A stretch of 64,000 bases of DNA from Thermoanaerobacterium butyriciformans (GCF_017874545.1 NZ_JAGGLT010000010.1:1-64000); one strand, 5' to 3'. Positions 28,673-37,806 are shown, counted from the first letter of the stretch. Notes: a model not told the origin generated them from the sequence alone. Made by a program: numbers and translations.

Positions 28673-29158
28673 TCACCTCATTGCTAATTTTTCTATTATA
28701 TCAATATTTGAATTTATTCTCTCATGCCATTTATCTTTAGATTTTTTGTTTATTTTACTTGTAACTACTACATTATAATTTATATTCACGTTTTTTTCTC
28801 CTTTTTTATATCCAATAGCAAACGAAAGTAAATTCTGAATTAAATTATTTAAACTTATTTCTTCTTTTTCGGCCATTTCAGAAAGTATTTTATGCATAGT
28901 TTTTGGCATTCTTAAAAGAATTTTCCCACTATAATCATTTTCATCCTTATATTCATCAAATTCAGGAATTGCTCTGTTTAATTCTTTTGCAGTTTCTACC
29001 CAGCATTTTATAGCGTCTTGAACGTTTTTTAAAGCTTCTTCTGGAGTCTCACCATCACTCATACAACCTGGCAATTTAGGTACATAGGCTAAATAGCCAC
29101 CACCATCTTTTTCAGAAAGTTTAACAAGTTCAATTTTATAATTTAATTCGTTTGCCAT
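28673..29158 (-). CDS. hicB: HicB-family antitoxin with C-terminal tail
   Basis: This 161-aa protein has three parts. Residues ~5-70 form the HicB partial RNase H-like domain (GGGYLAYVPKLPGCMSDG, then ETPEEALKNVQDAIKCW). Residues ~78-118 form a ribbon-helix-helix DNA-binding domain (KILLRMPKTMHKILSEMA, ISLNNLIQNLLSFAIGYKKG). About 40 more residues follow, including DKWHERINSNIDIIEKLAMR. Ordinary HicB proteins end near the RHH. It would neutralise HicA and bind the operator upstream of hicA. The tail may be a chaperone-binding segment. Confidence 0.85.
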   Translation of the reverse strand: MANELNYKIELVKLSEKDGGGYLAYVPKLPGCMSDGETPEEALKNVQDAIKCWVETAKELNRAIPEFDEYKDENDYSGKILLRMPKTMHKILSEMAEKEEISLNNLIQNLLSFAIGYKKGEKNVNINYNVVVTSKINKKSKDKWHERINSNIDIIEKLAMR

Positions 29159-29188
29159 TATTCTAACACCTCTCCAATCAACACCAAT

Positions 29189-29440
29189 TTAATCATAACA
29201 TCTAATATCCTGAATCATCTTTAAAGCTTTTTTAACATAGATCTCTTTGACAAAAGGTCTATCTTTAGGCACTGTCAATATATCCACTAATTTAGGATGA
29301 AAATATGTTACATGACTAGAACCACTTTTTGGTTCTCGCACACCAAAACCAAAATGCCTCAAAATTTTATCAAGTTGTTCATACCTGACATTCTTAGGAT
29401 TATTCTCTATCTTTTCAAAGAGTTTTTCTATTTGACTCAT
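29189..29440 (-). CDS. hicA: HicA-family mRNA-interferase toxin
   Basis: This 83-aa protein has a dsRBD-like HicA fold: EQLDKILRHFGFGVREP, then GSSHVTYFHP with the catalytic histidine near H43, and EIYVKKALKMI at the end. It would cleave mRNA when free. It starts with TGGAG upstream and is followed 30 bp later by hicB. Its promoter carries an 18-bp palindrome, consistent with autoregulation by the HicB ribbon-helix-helix. Confidence 0.88.
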   Translation of the reverse strand: MSQIEKLFEKIENNPKNVRYEQLDKILRHFGFGVREPKSGSSHVTYFHPKLVDILTVPKDRPFVKEIYVKKALKMIQDIRCYD

Positions 29441-29492
29441 TGAAATTCTCCATATATAAGCATTCCCAAAACGAAATTATCTTATACATCTT

Positions 29493-29531
29493 GATACTAT
29501 ATATAATATCATTTTTGATTAAGTAATTCAA
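29493..29531 (-). promoter_or_regulatory. promoter and palindromic operator of the hicA-hicB-secB-like operon
   Basis: TTGAAT (29526-29531), a 17-nt spacer and TATTAT (29503-29508) form a promoter on the minus strand. The 18-bp near-palindrome GATACTATATATAATATC (29493-29510) covers the -10 box, a natural place for HicB binding. Confidence 0.65.
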
Positions 29532-29559
29532 CATTTTTATAAAAAAATTCTTAAAATGA

Positions 29560-29793
29560 TCAGTTCTCTTTATATTCAAAGACTGGAACTTCAATTGTCT
29601 TTACAGGTTTTTTCTCATAAAAGTACTCATCAAGCTTTAGTGATGTATCTGCATCAAAATACCTTTCACCACATTCTACACATTCCAATACTGGTACATG
29701 CTCAATAACAATAAGCTTATCATTTACCCATTTTTCCATTCTCGTCTCTTTCTTTTCTAATTTCCCACCACACTTAAAACACCTGTCATTCAT
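29560..29793 (-). CDS. YgiT/MqsA-type zinc-finger protein (putative antitoxin)
   Basis: This protein of about 77 aa has two CxxC zinc pairs, RCFKCGGKL and LECVECGERYF, as in the N-terminal domain of MqsA/YgiT; the C-terminal DNA-binding domain of full MqsA is absent. It overlaps the end of the DUF4258 gene by 8 bp (ATGAATGA), and its SD lies inside that gene. Small YgiT zinc-finger proteins paired with DUF4258 are known as putative toxin-antitoxin pairs. Confidence 0.8.
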   Translation of the reverse strand: MNDRCFKCGGKLEKKETRMEKWVNDKLIVIEHVPVLECVECGERYFDADTSLKLDEYFYEKKPVKTIEVPVFEYKEN

Positions 29794-30109
29794 GATATTT
29801 ACCTCCTCTTGTTCTTTCATCAATCCATCTTGGTGGTTCTGGAATATACGAAGTTATTATAACCAAACTCTTATTTTGAAAACCGCAAACCGTATGTACA
29901 TATCTATCATCTTTCTTTCCTAATATAAGACAGCTATGGCCCCTTGGATCATCAGGATAATCCTCTAAGATTTCTCCATTTAATATAGAAGTTAAAACGT
30001 CAACAATCCTTAAGTTTCGCTCAAGTAATTTATCTAAAGCATGTTCACTCAATAACCATTGACCTTTTAATATCAACTTCTTGATCATTTTTATATCAAA
30101 ATCATTCAT
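29786..30109 (-). CDS. DUF4258 protein (putative RelE/BrnT-like toxin)
   Basis: This 107-aa protein has the DUF4258 pattern: LLSEHALDKLLERNL, NGEILEDYPDDPRGHSCL, HTVCGFQNKSLVIITSYIP, and a PPRWIDERTR end. This family is regarded as a toxin-like partner of small YgiT zinc fingers; activity is inferred only. The overlap with the next gene suggests coupled translation. Its promoter must lie between 30,110 and the GH28 terminator. Confidence 0.8.
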   Translation of the reverse strand: MNDFDIKMIKKLILKGQWLLSEHALDKLLERNLRIVDVLTSILNGEILEDYPDDPRGHSCLILGKKDDRYVHTVCGFQNKSLVIITSYIPEPPRWIDERTRGGKYHE

Positions 30110-30179
30110 ATATAAATCACCTTTAATTTAATTATATCATATCAAGCAACTAAATTATGCTTTAATTTATCCACTAACA

Positions 30180-30222
30180 AAGCCAACTGCCAACAGCTTC
30201 TTGCGAAGTGTTGGCAGTTGAA
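30180..30222 (-). terminator. long hairpin after the GH28 gene
   Basis: CAACTGCCAACA and TGTTGGCAGTTG form a 12-bp stem, with CTTC/GAAG pairing inside. On the minus strand only GGCTTTG follows, so it is a weak or rho-assisted terminator, or a 3' stabilising hairpin. Confidence 0.6.
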
Positions 30223-30226
30223 ATGA

Positions 30227-33200
30227 TTATATGTTTCCGCTTTTTTCAAGTAATCCGTATATGATAGCTGCTGCTTCCGCTCTCGTGGCTATGCCTTTAG
30301 GAGCAAATACGTTGTTGGGCTCTCCATTTACTATTCCTAATTTCGCTGCATTTGCTACTACGTTTCTTGCCCAGTCGCTTATGGATTTGTCATCTCTAAA
30401 CGATGTGGCACCTAAGTTTTCCTCTTTGTACTGTGCCAGCATCTCGTATGCCCTCATGGCTATTGCTGTCATCTCTTCTCTTGTTATGCTGTCATTTGGC
30501 CTCATGTATTTTCCGTCACCTTCTATTATGCCTGCTTTGTATGCTGCCTCTATTGCGTTTGCATACCAGTCTCCACTCTTTACATCGCTAAATTCTCCAC
30601 TGTATGCTTCTTCTTTTATGTTTAGAAGCCTCAATATCATTGCTGTGAATTCTGCTCTCGTCACTGTCTTGTTTGGTTCATACTGGGTGTCTGTCATCCC
30701 TTCTGCTATGTGCCTTGACGCTAATACTTCTATTACGTCTTTCGCCCAATTATCTTTTATGTCATTAAATGTCTTGTCGTACTCAAATGCCGCATATTGC
30801 GAGAAGTGCGTCGCATTAAATGTTATTGTTCCAGATGATGCGTCTACTTTACCACCTACATATTCCCATCGATTTGTCGTTGGGTTGTAGTAGTAAACTG
30901 CTACTTTCCTTGGATCGTTGGCTTTTGATATGTTCAGTGTTACTTCTACTGGTTTTGCCAATGTTGCATTGCCACTGCTACTGCCTATCGTTATGTCTAC
31001 TACATTAGAAAGCGGCACATAATTTGTAACATTAGGCTTTCCATTGTCTTTTATTGATACATTGACACCGTTTTGTATCTGGTCTTGGTTAAGTGCGTCT
31101 TTCGCAAGTACTATAGATGCGTTGTCTGATTTTATGACGATGTCTTTGCCGTTAGCAGCACTTGTATCTAAAATATCTTTTGATATCTGTACGACTTTCT
31201 GTTGTCCTTCACCTATTGTGGTTATGTCAAATACGACTTTTTTGTCTTTTGAATTTACTATCAAGTCTTTAGCTTTTCCCCCATCAAGCGTCAATGTAAT
31301 AATGTTACCGTTCTTTGTTATTACACCTATTGTATTGCTTACAGCACCACTATTGTTGCTTATATTATTTGTGCTGCTTCCACTGTTATTATTTGTACTG
31401 CCTGTGCTACTGCCGCTATTGCCGGTACTGCCGCCAGTGTTTCCACTGATATTACTTGCCTTAGCAGTAGTAAATGTAACTATTGGTCCAAAGATAGTAT
31501 TGTTTTGATCATCCGTTGCTTCAACAGTTATTGTATACTGAGTATCTGGATTAAGTCCCGTAAGGTCGTAAGTCGTAGTGTTTCCATCAGCCTTTCCCAA
31601 TATGGTGCCGTCTGCACCTACAAGCTGATATCCTGTATAAGTGCCGGAAACTGCACTTGTCCAAGTTATCGATGCACTGTCGTACGTCACATTCGACACC
31701 GTAGCTGTACTATTTGACGGCCACTCCGGAATCTCCGGCTGTGTAGTATTTCCCGTAAACTGTATATTAGTTGAATGAACAAAATGCCATGGATTTACAG
31801 GAGTCGTCTTATCGCCGTCATAATTAGGAGTAGAACCATAGAAAACTACATTATTAAATGTGCTGTCTTTCAAATAGTAGATCTTCGTCTGATATGTTCC
31901 AGCGCCAAAAAATACATTGTTGAAAGTAATGTTGTAATCAAATCCATCCGGCGCACCCTGGAACATTATGGCGTACTTTTTAGAGCCATTTACCGTACAA
32001 TTTTCCACCGTAATGTCATGGAATGTCGGTTCATCTGGAGCCCAATTGCTTGTATCCGTAGGCAATGCGCTTGAATAGCCATCTGTTAGCAAAAATGGCG
32101 ATCCGTCATTATCTGTTATGTTTGCAAGAGCACTATCTCTAAATGTAATATTTCTTGCACCGCCGCCATTGCCGCTTTGTGATTTGCCTCTTAACCCTAT
32201 AGCAGTTCCATTTATGACATTGTCCTCAGCTAAAATATTCTGGATCCACGCTGCAGTATGGCTGCCCATTGCTATTACGCCATGTCCTCTTCCAAAGTAG
32301 TTGTCAAATACCCATGCATCTCCCGTCGGAGGATTTTGTTCACCAGAAAGTCCAACACCTGCATCGAAGTTGACATCATCATCACCTGTATTGAATACAG
32401 AATTTACAACTGTTAGACCTGTACTGTTGCCAAAATCTATACCATCGCCATTGTTACAGTCATAAGTTGAAGCTATCAATTGATTTAATACTACATTTTG
32501 TGAATTCGTGACAGATATTGTATGGAAAGACGGATTAGTCACTGTAAGCCCGTCGCCGATGTAAAGTCCATTGACATTGTTAAATACCACCAAGTTAGAC
32601 CTTGTAGCATAAGCATTTTTGGTACCTTGCGATGAATATTTATTAAACTGATTTAGGGCAAGGTGGTTTTTCGCAGTAGTCGATATATTGCTGCTATTTC
32701 CTTTTTGATATTGGTCAAACTGATCATCAATTGGCACGCTGGTATCTTTGCTAGAAACTTGTGCCCATCCATTGCCATTTATCACACCATGTCCTACAAC
32801 CCTGATATTTTGGTATTGTATCGTATTGCCGTATACATCCGTACTGACTGTCGAAATAAGAGGCGCTGACTTCTGTCCTACTTGACTCGGATCAGTATCG
32901 TATGGATTTGGATATTGGTCTGGATCTGTGGTACCTAAAAGCGTACCTTCTACATCAAGTGTCATATTGCTTTTAAGATGTATAGGTCCTGTGACAAATA
33001 TCTTTCCTGCAGGCACCAATACAACGCCACCGTCTGGACATTCGTCAATTGCCTTTTGTATTGCTGCAGTATTTAAAGTACCTGATGACGGTATTCCGTT
33101 TACATCGTCCGCAAGCACGCCATCACCTACAGCTCCTGTTGACTCTATATTTATGATGTTTTCACTCGGTGTTGAAGGCGCAGTGCTTTGAGTGATTATG

Positions 33201-33661
33201 ACTGGTGTTGATACATTGCCATTAGCATCGACAGATTGTACTTGAATCGTATACAGCGTATCAGGTTTAAGCCCCGTAAGCACAAATGAATGCATCGAAA
33301 TCTTATATGCACTCATCACAATATTTCCACTGTCATCCTTTAAATCTCCAACATTATTATCGTAAAATTGCTTAATATATGAACTTGCCACTGTTTGATT
33401 CTCACTTGCATAGTACACTTGTTCATATACACTATCGCTTACAGTAATCTTGTAATCGGTAATATCACTGTAATTATCCGGTTTATGCCAAACAAGAGTA
33501 AAACCCGTATCTGTTACAGAACCTGATAAGACTTGCAGATTCAAAGGTGCTGCCGGTGCAGAAGTAGTATCTGCAAATGCTTTACTCATTGGCATTGTAA
33601 ACACCATCAAAAATGCCAATAAGAACGAAACAAAACTATTAAGTTTCTTTCCTATACCCAT
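30227..33661 (-). CDS. surface-anchored GH28 pectinase (polygalacturonase) with FnIII and SLH domains
   Basis: This 1144-aa protein has a signal peptide (residues ~1-31), a fibronectin III domain (~35-160), a GH28 right-handed beta-helix (~170-640) with NSTGLTVVNSVFNTGDDDVN, RGHGVIAMGSH and the RNITFRDS repeats, a second FnIII (~655-735), a Ser/Asn/Gly-rich linker, a beta-rich region, and three C-terminal SLH repeats (~965-1140). GH28 enzymes hydrolyse polygalacturonate; exo or endo action cannot be told. The SLH repeats would hold it on the wall. The start ATG has AGGAGGG 6 nt upstream. It lies next to a fructose PTS operon rather than sugar-acid genes. Confidence 0.92.
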   Translation of the reverse strand: MGIGKKLNSFVSFLLAFLMVFTMPMSKAFADTTSAPAAPLNLQVLSGSVTDTGFTLVWHKPDNYSDITDYKITVSDSVYEQVYYASENQTVASSYIKQFYDNNVGDLKDDSGNIVMSAYKISMHSFVLTGLKPDTLYTIQVQSVDANGNVSTPVIITQSTAPSTPSENIINIESTGAVGDGVLADDVNGIPSSGTLNTAAIQKAIDECPDGGVVLVPAGKIFVTGPIHLKSNMTLDVEGTLLGTTDPDQYPNPYDTDPSQVGQKSAPLISTVSTDVYGNTIQYQNIRVVGHGVINGNGWAQVSSKDTSVPIDDQFDQYQKGNSSNISTTAKNHLALNQFNKYSSQGTKNAYATRSNLVVFNNVNGLYIGDGLTVTNPSFHTISVTNSQNVVLNQLIASTYDCNNGDGIDFGNSTGLTVVNSVFNTGDDDVNFDAGVGLSGEQNPPTGDAWVFDNYFGRGHGVIAMGSHTAAWIQNILAEDNVINGTAIGLRGKSQSGNGGGARNITFRDSALANITDNDGSPFLLTDGYSSALPTDTSNWAPDEPTFHDITVENCTVNGSKKYAIMFQGAPDGFDYNITFNNVFFGAGTYQTKIYYLKDSTFNNVVFYGSTPNYDGDKTTPVNPWHFVHSTNIQFTGNTTQPEIPEWPSNSTATVSNVTYDSASITWTSAVSGTYTGYQLVGADGTILGKADGNTTTYDLTGLNPDTQYTITVEATDDQNNTIFGPIVTFTTAKASNISGNTGGSTGNSGSSTGSTNNNSGSSTNNISNNSGAVSNTIGVITKNGNIITLTLDGGKAKDLIVNSKDKKVVFDITTIGEGQQKVVQISKDILDTSAANGKDIVIKSDNASIVLAKDALNQDQIQNGVNVSIKDNGKPNVTNYVPLSNVVDITIGSSSGNATLAKPVEVTLNISKANDPRKVAVYYYNPTTNRWEYVGGKVDASSGTITFNATHFSQYAAFEYDKTFNDIKDNWAKDVIEVLASRHIAEGMTDTQYEPNKTVTRAEFTAMILRLLNIKEEAYSGEFSDVKSGDWYANAIEAAYKAGIIEGDGKYMRPNDSITREEMTAIAMRAYEMLAQYKEENLGATSFRDDKSISDWARNVVANAAKLGIVNGEPNNVFAPKGIATRAEAAAIIYGLLEKSGNI

Positions 33662-33757
33662 TGTTTTCCCTCCTAAAACATTATTTGTTCTTCAATCATT
33701 TTAAACTTGCAAATAGACTTATAAACCTTTACACCTCCCATCTTTAAAATTTACATC

Positions 33758-34033
33758 AGTTAACAAATTTGTGCGAAAGAAGTTTTTTAGACACGCTTGT
33801 AAAGCCTATTACAAGACTGCTAAATTTATGCACACGTTAACAATTTTGGTTGCCAAAATTTCTTGTGAAAAATGCAAAGATTTAGAAGTTTTAAAAATCA
33901 ACATAAAAACAACAACAAATAATACCACGAATAATCAATAATATAAGGTTAAAATCATTAGATTTACATATTTTGGGTTAATTCGTTTCAATTTAGCTTC
34001 TTATGTAAGTATATCTAAACAATTGTTAACGTG
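33758..34033. promoter_or_regulatory. repeated GTTAACAA-type sites upstream of the GH28 gene
   Basis: GTTAACAAATT lies near 33758. CACGTTAACAATT (33833-33845) and its exact inverse AATTGTTAACGTG (34021-34033) are 176 nt apart. AATTTTGGttgCCAAAATT (about 33843-33861) is a further dyad. These could be operators of a pectin-response regulator. The -10/-35 boxes of the GH28 promoter were not located. The rest of the 470-bp gap is AT-rich. Confidence 0.45.
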
Positions 34034-34085
34034 AACACTTTCTTCGTAATTTATTATATATCTTATCACAATAAATGTCAATAAC

Positions 34086-34118
34086 AACAAAAAAATCGCC
34101 CCATATTCTGGAGCGATG
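34086..34118 (-). terminator. terminator of the fru operon
   Basis: The minus-strand stem ATCGCTCC / GGGGCGAT is followed by TTTTTTTG, 12 nt past the fruA stop. Confidence 0.88.
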
Positions 34119-34129
34119 TTTTATATAAA

Positions 34130-35488
34130 TCACGATACTTTCTTTTTCAAAAGCCCTATCATGAAGGCTGTCACGACCATGCCGACAAGTATAGCAAGAA
34201 TGTACAAAAGCGGGTTTGATACAGCGATAGGTATTACGAATATTCCGCCGTGTGGCGCTCTAAGTTCTATATGGAACAACATGGAAAGTGCGCCTGTTAC
34301 TGCAGATCCTACCATGATGGATGGTATTACTCTAAATGGATCTGCTGCTGCAAATGGGATAGCGCCTTCCGTTATAAATGAAGCACCTAAAACCCAAGCA
34401 GCCTTGCCTGCCTCTCTTTCTTCTTGCGTAAATCTATTTCTAAAAAGGACTGTAGCAAGTGCTAATCCTAAAGGTGGCGTCATGCCTGCAGCCATTACTG
34501 CTGCCATCGGCATAAATACATTTGATGCCAAAAGACCTGTTGCGAATGTATATGCTGTCTTATTAACAGGTCCACCCATATCAAATGCCATCATAAGTCC
34601 TAGTAGTGCACCAAATATGACTGCATTTGTTGAACCCATGCCTTTAAGCCAATTTGTAAGTCCTGTCATTATGGTCTTCATAGGCGTTCCAACAACGTAT
34701 ATCATAAGAAGACCTACGATAAGCGTCGATAATACAGGTAGTATAAGAACTGGCATTAAGCCCTCCATAGTCTTAGGCAACTTTATGGTCTTTTTCAGGT
34801 AGTAGACTGTATAACCAGCGAGAAAACCAGATATGATACCGCCTAAAAATCCTGCACCAGTTGATACTGCTAACATACCACCTACCATACCTGGTACAAG
34901 TCCAGGTCTATCTGCTATAGAATAAGCCAAAAATCCCGAAAGTATTGGAACCATAAGTGCGAATGCAGAGCCGCTGCCAATTTGCATCAATGCAGCAGGC
35001 AATGTCCCTGGCACCTGAAATGCCTTGTATCCCCATAGGAATGAAAGTGCTATGGATATACCACCAGCAACGACAAACGGAATCATATATGATACGCCTG
35101 TCATCAAATGCTTATAAGCACCTGTCCTTTGGCTGGCCCTTTCTTCATGAATCTTTTCCACTTTTTCTACGTAATTTTTCGGTTTTTCCATCTTCAATGC
35201 TTTTTCAATCAATTCTTTTGGATTTTTTATAGCTTCCTCAACTGGAACTTCCAGTATAGGTTTACCTTCGAAGCGGGACTTGTCAACTTTTGTCGCAGCA
35301 GCAATTATGACCGCATCCGCTTCATTTATGTCGTTTTCTGTCAATTGATTTTCTGCCCCTATAGACCCTTGTGTCTCCACTTTTATAGCCACATTAAGCT
35401 CTTTACCTGCCATTTCTAAGTTTTCTGCAGCCATATAGGTATGGGCTATACCTGTAGGGCATGCAGTAATGGCGACAATCTTTTTCAT
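34130..35488 (-). CDS. fruA: fructose PTS enzyme IIBC
   Basis: This 452-aa fructose permease has an N-terminal IIB domain with phospho-cysteine [16 protein letters not shown], then a ~350-residue IIC membrane domain ([57 protein letters not shown]). It imports fructose as fructose 1-phosphate. The IIA function is a separate gene upstream (12 bp away). The start is ATG after GGGGGATTTTTG. It is the last gene of fruR-fruK-IIA-IIBC. Confidence 0.94.
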   Translation of the reverse strand: MKKIVAITACPTGIAHTYMAAENLEMAGKELNVAIKVETQGSIGAENQLTENDINEADAVIIAAATKVDKSRFEGKPILEVPVEEAIKNPKELIEKALKMEKPKNYVEKVEKIHEERASQRTGAYKHLMTGVSYMIPFVVAGGISIALSFLWGYKAFQVPGTLPAALMQIGSGSAFALMVPILSGFLAYSIADRPGLVPGMVGGMLAVSTGAGFLGGIISGFLAGYTVYYLKKTIKLPKTMEGLMPVLILPVLSTLIVGLLMIYVVGTPMKTIMTGLTNWLKGMGSTNAVIFGALLGLMMAFDMGGPVNKTAYTFATGLLASNVFMPMAAVMAAGMTPPLGLALATVLFRNRFTQEEREAGKAAWVLGASFITEGAIPFAAADPFRVIPSIMVGSAVTGALSMLFHIELRAPHGGIFVIPIAVSNPLLYILAILVGMVVTAFMIGLLKKKVS

Positions 35489-35500
35489 CAAAAATCCCCC

Positions 35501-35950
35501 TTACTCATATTTTTTGAAAGCATTTATGACATCCTCGTAAGTCTCAGCCTTATTTAGTTCATCTCTCACCTCCTCATGCATTAATGACCTTGAAAGCTTA
35601 GCTAAAATCTTAAGATGCAAATTGTCAGAATCCTCAGGTGCTGCAATGAGAAAAAACAGATATGCTGGTTTTCCATCCATGGAATTATAGTCTATGCCAT
35701 CTTTCGACTTCCCAAAAACTAATGACGCCTTTTTCACTAAGCTGCTTTTCCCATGCGGTATTGCAACACCCATTCCAATGCCTGTAGAGTACTCCTCTTC
35801 TCTTTTTAGCACCACCTCCAAAAACTTTTCTTCGTCCTCAATGGCTCCTTTTGCTGCCAATGGCTTTATAAGCTCTTTCAATACAGATAATTTGTCTTTT
35901 GATTTCAAATCAAATATCATCATGTCTTTATCAAGTATTTCTTCAATCAT
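35501..35950 (-). CDS. fructose PTS enzyme IIA
   Basis: This 149-aa IIA domain of the mannitol/fructose class has its phosphorylatable histidine in GVAIPHGKSSLV. Typical segments are LDKDMMIFDLKSKDK at the start and AAPEDSDNLHLKILAKLSR. It accepts phosphate from HPr and passes it to the IIB cysteine of the downstream protein. AAGGTGATAAACG precedes the ATG. It is 6 bp behind fruK. Confidence 0.93.
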   Translation of the reverse strand: MIEEILDKDMMIFDLKSKDKLSVLKELIKPLAAKGAIEDEEKFLEVVLKREEEYSTGIGMGVAIPHGKSSLVKKASLVFGKSKDGIDYNSMDGKPAYLFFLIAAPEDSDNLHLKILAKLSRSLMHEEVRDELNKAETYEDVINAFKKYE

Positions 35951-35956
35951 CGTTTA

Positions 35957-36889
35957 TCACCTTTCTATTACTTCAATTTCAACTTTTTCTTTAAGTTTTT
36001 CCACATCTTTTAAAGAACAAGCTTTAGTGCCTTCCCTCATGATAACTGATGTAGATGCAGATGATGCCATCTTTATAGCTTCTTCTATAGCCAGATTATT
36101 ATAGATGCCATGAGTGAATCCAGCAACATATGCATCACCTGCACCTACTGTACCTTTTACATCGACTTTTATAGGTTTTACAAAATATGTCTTCTCGTCT
36201 GTCAAAACGAGACTGCCTTTGCCGCCCATCGACACAGCAACTATTGAAACACCATTTTCAATAATCTTCATTCCTTCTTCAATTATTTCATCTTTGCTTT
36301 CAAGTTTTTTCCCTGCAATTTGTGAAAGTTCATGTATGTTAGGCTTTATCATGTAGGGTTTTGCCTCAATGCCGTATTTCAAAGCATCTCCATCGGCATC
36401 CAGTATAACTTTTATGCCTTTTTTCTTGATTTTTTCAATAACATATCCGTAAAACCTTTTGTCAACGCTTGGTGGTAAACTACCAGATAAAACAATCACA
36501 TTTGAGAAATCGGCATGCTCATTTATGCTCGAAATTAACTTCTCCACTTCGCCACGGGAGACATCTGGCCCAGCTTCATTTATGTCAGTATATGAATGGT
36601 TTATCTCATCAACTATCTTTATGTTTATCCTTATATCGCTTTTGATTGGCACGAAATGAGACTCAATTCCTAATTTATTCAACACATCTTCAATGTATTT
36701 CCCATTTGGCCCCATGAAGCCAAGGCACACTACGTCATTGCCTAGATTTTTTAAATTCTTAGCTACATTTATCCCTTTTCCTCCAGCATCTATAATAGAC
36801 CTTGATACCCTGTTTACTGCACCAACCTTAAAATCATCAATTATCAATGTTCTGTCTATCGCCGGGTTTATGGTTACTGTCGTTATCAT
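35957..36889 (-). CDS. fruK: 1-phosphofructokinase
   Basis: This 310-aa PfkB-family kinase phosphorylates fructose 1-phosphate to FBP. The N-terminal TVTINPAIDRTLIIDDFKVG, GGKGINVAKNLKNLG and C-terminal GTVGAGDAYVAGF (catalytic aspartate) fit FruK. Its start overlaps the last ~53 nt of fruR, so translation is likely coupled. The product enters glycolysis through fba, which is also encoded in this window. Confidence 0.93.
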   Translation of the reverse strand: MITTVTINPAIDRTLIIDDFKVGAVNRVSRSIIDAGGKGINVAKNLKNLGNDVVCLGFMGPNGKYIEDVLNKLGIESHFVPIKSDIRINIKIVDEINHSYTDINEAGPDVSRGEVEKLISSINEHADFSNVIVLSGSLPPSVDKRFYGYVIEKIKKKGIKVILDADGDALKYGIEAKPYMIKPNIHELSQIAGKKLESKDEIIEEGMKIIENGVSIVAVSMGGKGSLVLTDEKTYFVKPIKVDVKGTVGAGDAYVAGFTHGIYNNLAIEEAIKMASSASTSVIMREGTKACSLKDVEKLKEKVEIEVIER

Positions 36890-37661
36890 CTGCTACATCC
36901 TTTCCAAAATTTAATACATCCACATTTACCTGCTCATACTTCTTCACTATCTCATAGTCCAGTTCATCGTCAGTAATAATGGCCGTTATATCACCGATAT
37001 CGGCAAATTTCACGAAAGATTTCTTACCAAATTTCGTATGGTCAACAACAGCGTAAACCTCATTCGAAACATCAATCATGGCCTTTTTTGTATTTGCTTC
37101 TATGATGTCTGGTGTCATAAGGCCGTTTTCATAAGATACTGCATTTGCACCAATAAAAGCCTTATCTACTTTGAAATTTCTAATTACCATTTCAGCTATA
37201 GGTCCTACAAGCGCCTTTGTATTAAGCCTCTCTATACCACCTGTTACAATAAGTTCAATATTGTGATAACTTGATAATTCTATCGCAATTAACGGCGAAT
37301 TCGTAACAACCGTAAGATGTATGTCTTGAAGGGATTTTGCAATCATCAGCGTAGTAGTGCCAGCGTCCAGTATTATCGAGTCGCCTTCTTCGATTAGAGA
37401 CGCAGCAATTTTTCCGATTTTCATCTTCGACGGAAGCTCATAATCTTCTTTTTCCACGAAAGATGGCTCATAATGTGTATGCGTATTCAATATGGCACCG
37501 CCATGTGTCCTCTGTATAAACCCGTCTATCTCCAACATCTTTAGATCTCTTCTTATGGTTGATTCTGACACGCCTAAGATCTCACTAAGCTCAGACACCG
37601 TAATGCTTTTATCCTTGCTTAGTATCTCGGCTATTTTCATCCTGCGCTCTTCCCCAAACAT
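36837..37661 (-). CDS. fruR: DeoR-family regulator of the fructose operon
   Basis: This protein of about 274 aa has an N-terminal DeoR winged helix (RRMKIAEILSKDKSITVSEL, SESTIRRDLKMLEIDGFI) and a C-terminal sugar-phosphate sensor domain (LDAGTTTLMIAKSL, VTNSPLIAIELS, ADIGDITAIITDDELD). In this family the effector is often fructose 1-phosphate. It is the first gene of the operon. The start ATG has a GGATGTGATTGG site; an earlier TTG is possible. A consensus promoter lies about 60 nt upstream. Confidence 0.9.
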   Translation of the reverse strand: MFGEERRMKIAEILSKDKSITVSELSEILGVSESTIRRDLKMLEIDGFIQRTHGGAILNTHTHYEPSFVEKEDYELPSKMKIGKIAASLIEEGDSIILDAGTTTLMIAKSLQDIHLTVVTNSPLIAIELSSYHNIELIVTGGIERLNTKALVGPIAEMVIRNFKVDKAFIGANAVSYENGLMTPDIIEANTKKAMIDVSNEVYAVVDHTKFGKKSFVKFADIGDITAIITDDELDYEIVKKYEQVNVDVLNFGKDVADDNDSNHKPGDRQNIDN

Positions 37662-37717
37662 CCAATCACATCCATTCAAAATAGATGATAATTTTTGATT
37701 GATTTTGCTTAATTATG

Positions 37718-37746
37718 ATTATACATTGAAAATGTTTTTTTGTCAA
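37718..37746 (-). promoter_or_regulatory. fru operon promoter
   Basis: TTGACA (37741-37746), a 17-nt spacer and TATAAT (37718-37723) are a full consensus promoter on the minus strand. Several AATCA repeats follow between the -10 box and the start codon (about 37,690-37,720) and could be the FruR operator. Confidence 0.85.
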
Positions 37747-37806
37747 TTGCCTATATATAAGATTTTCACTTTTTTACTATATTATAAATGTACCTTGGAA
37801 AAATTC

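Noticed and set aside
37680-37716. Exact FruR operator
   Set aside because: AATCA repeats are suggestive, but AT-rich background makes them weak evidence, so no separate operator was called.
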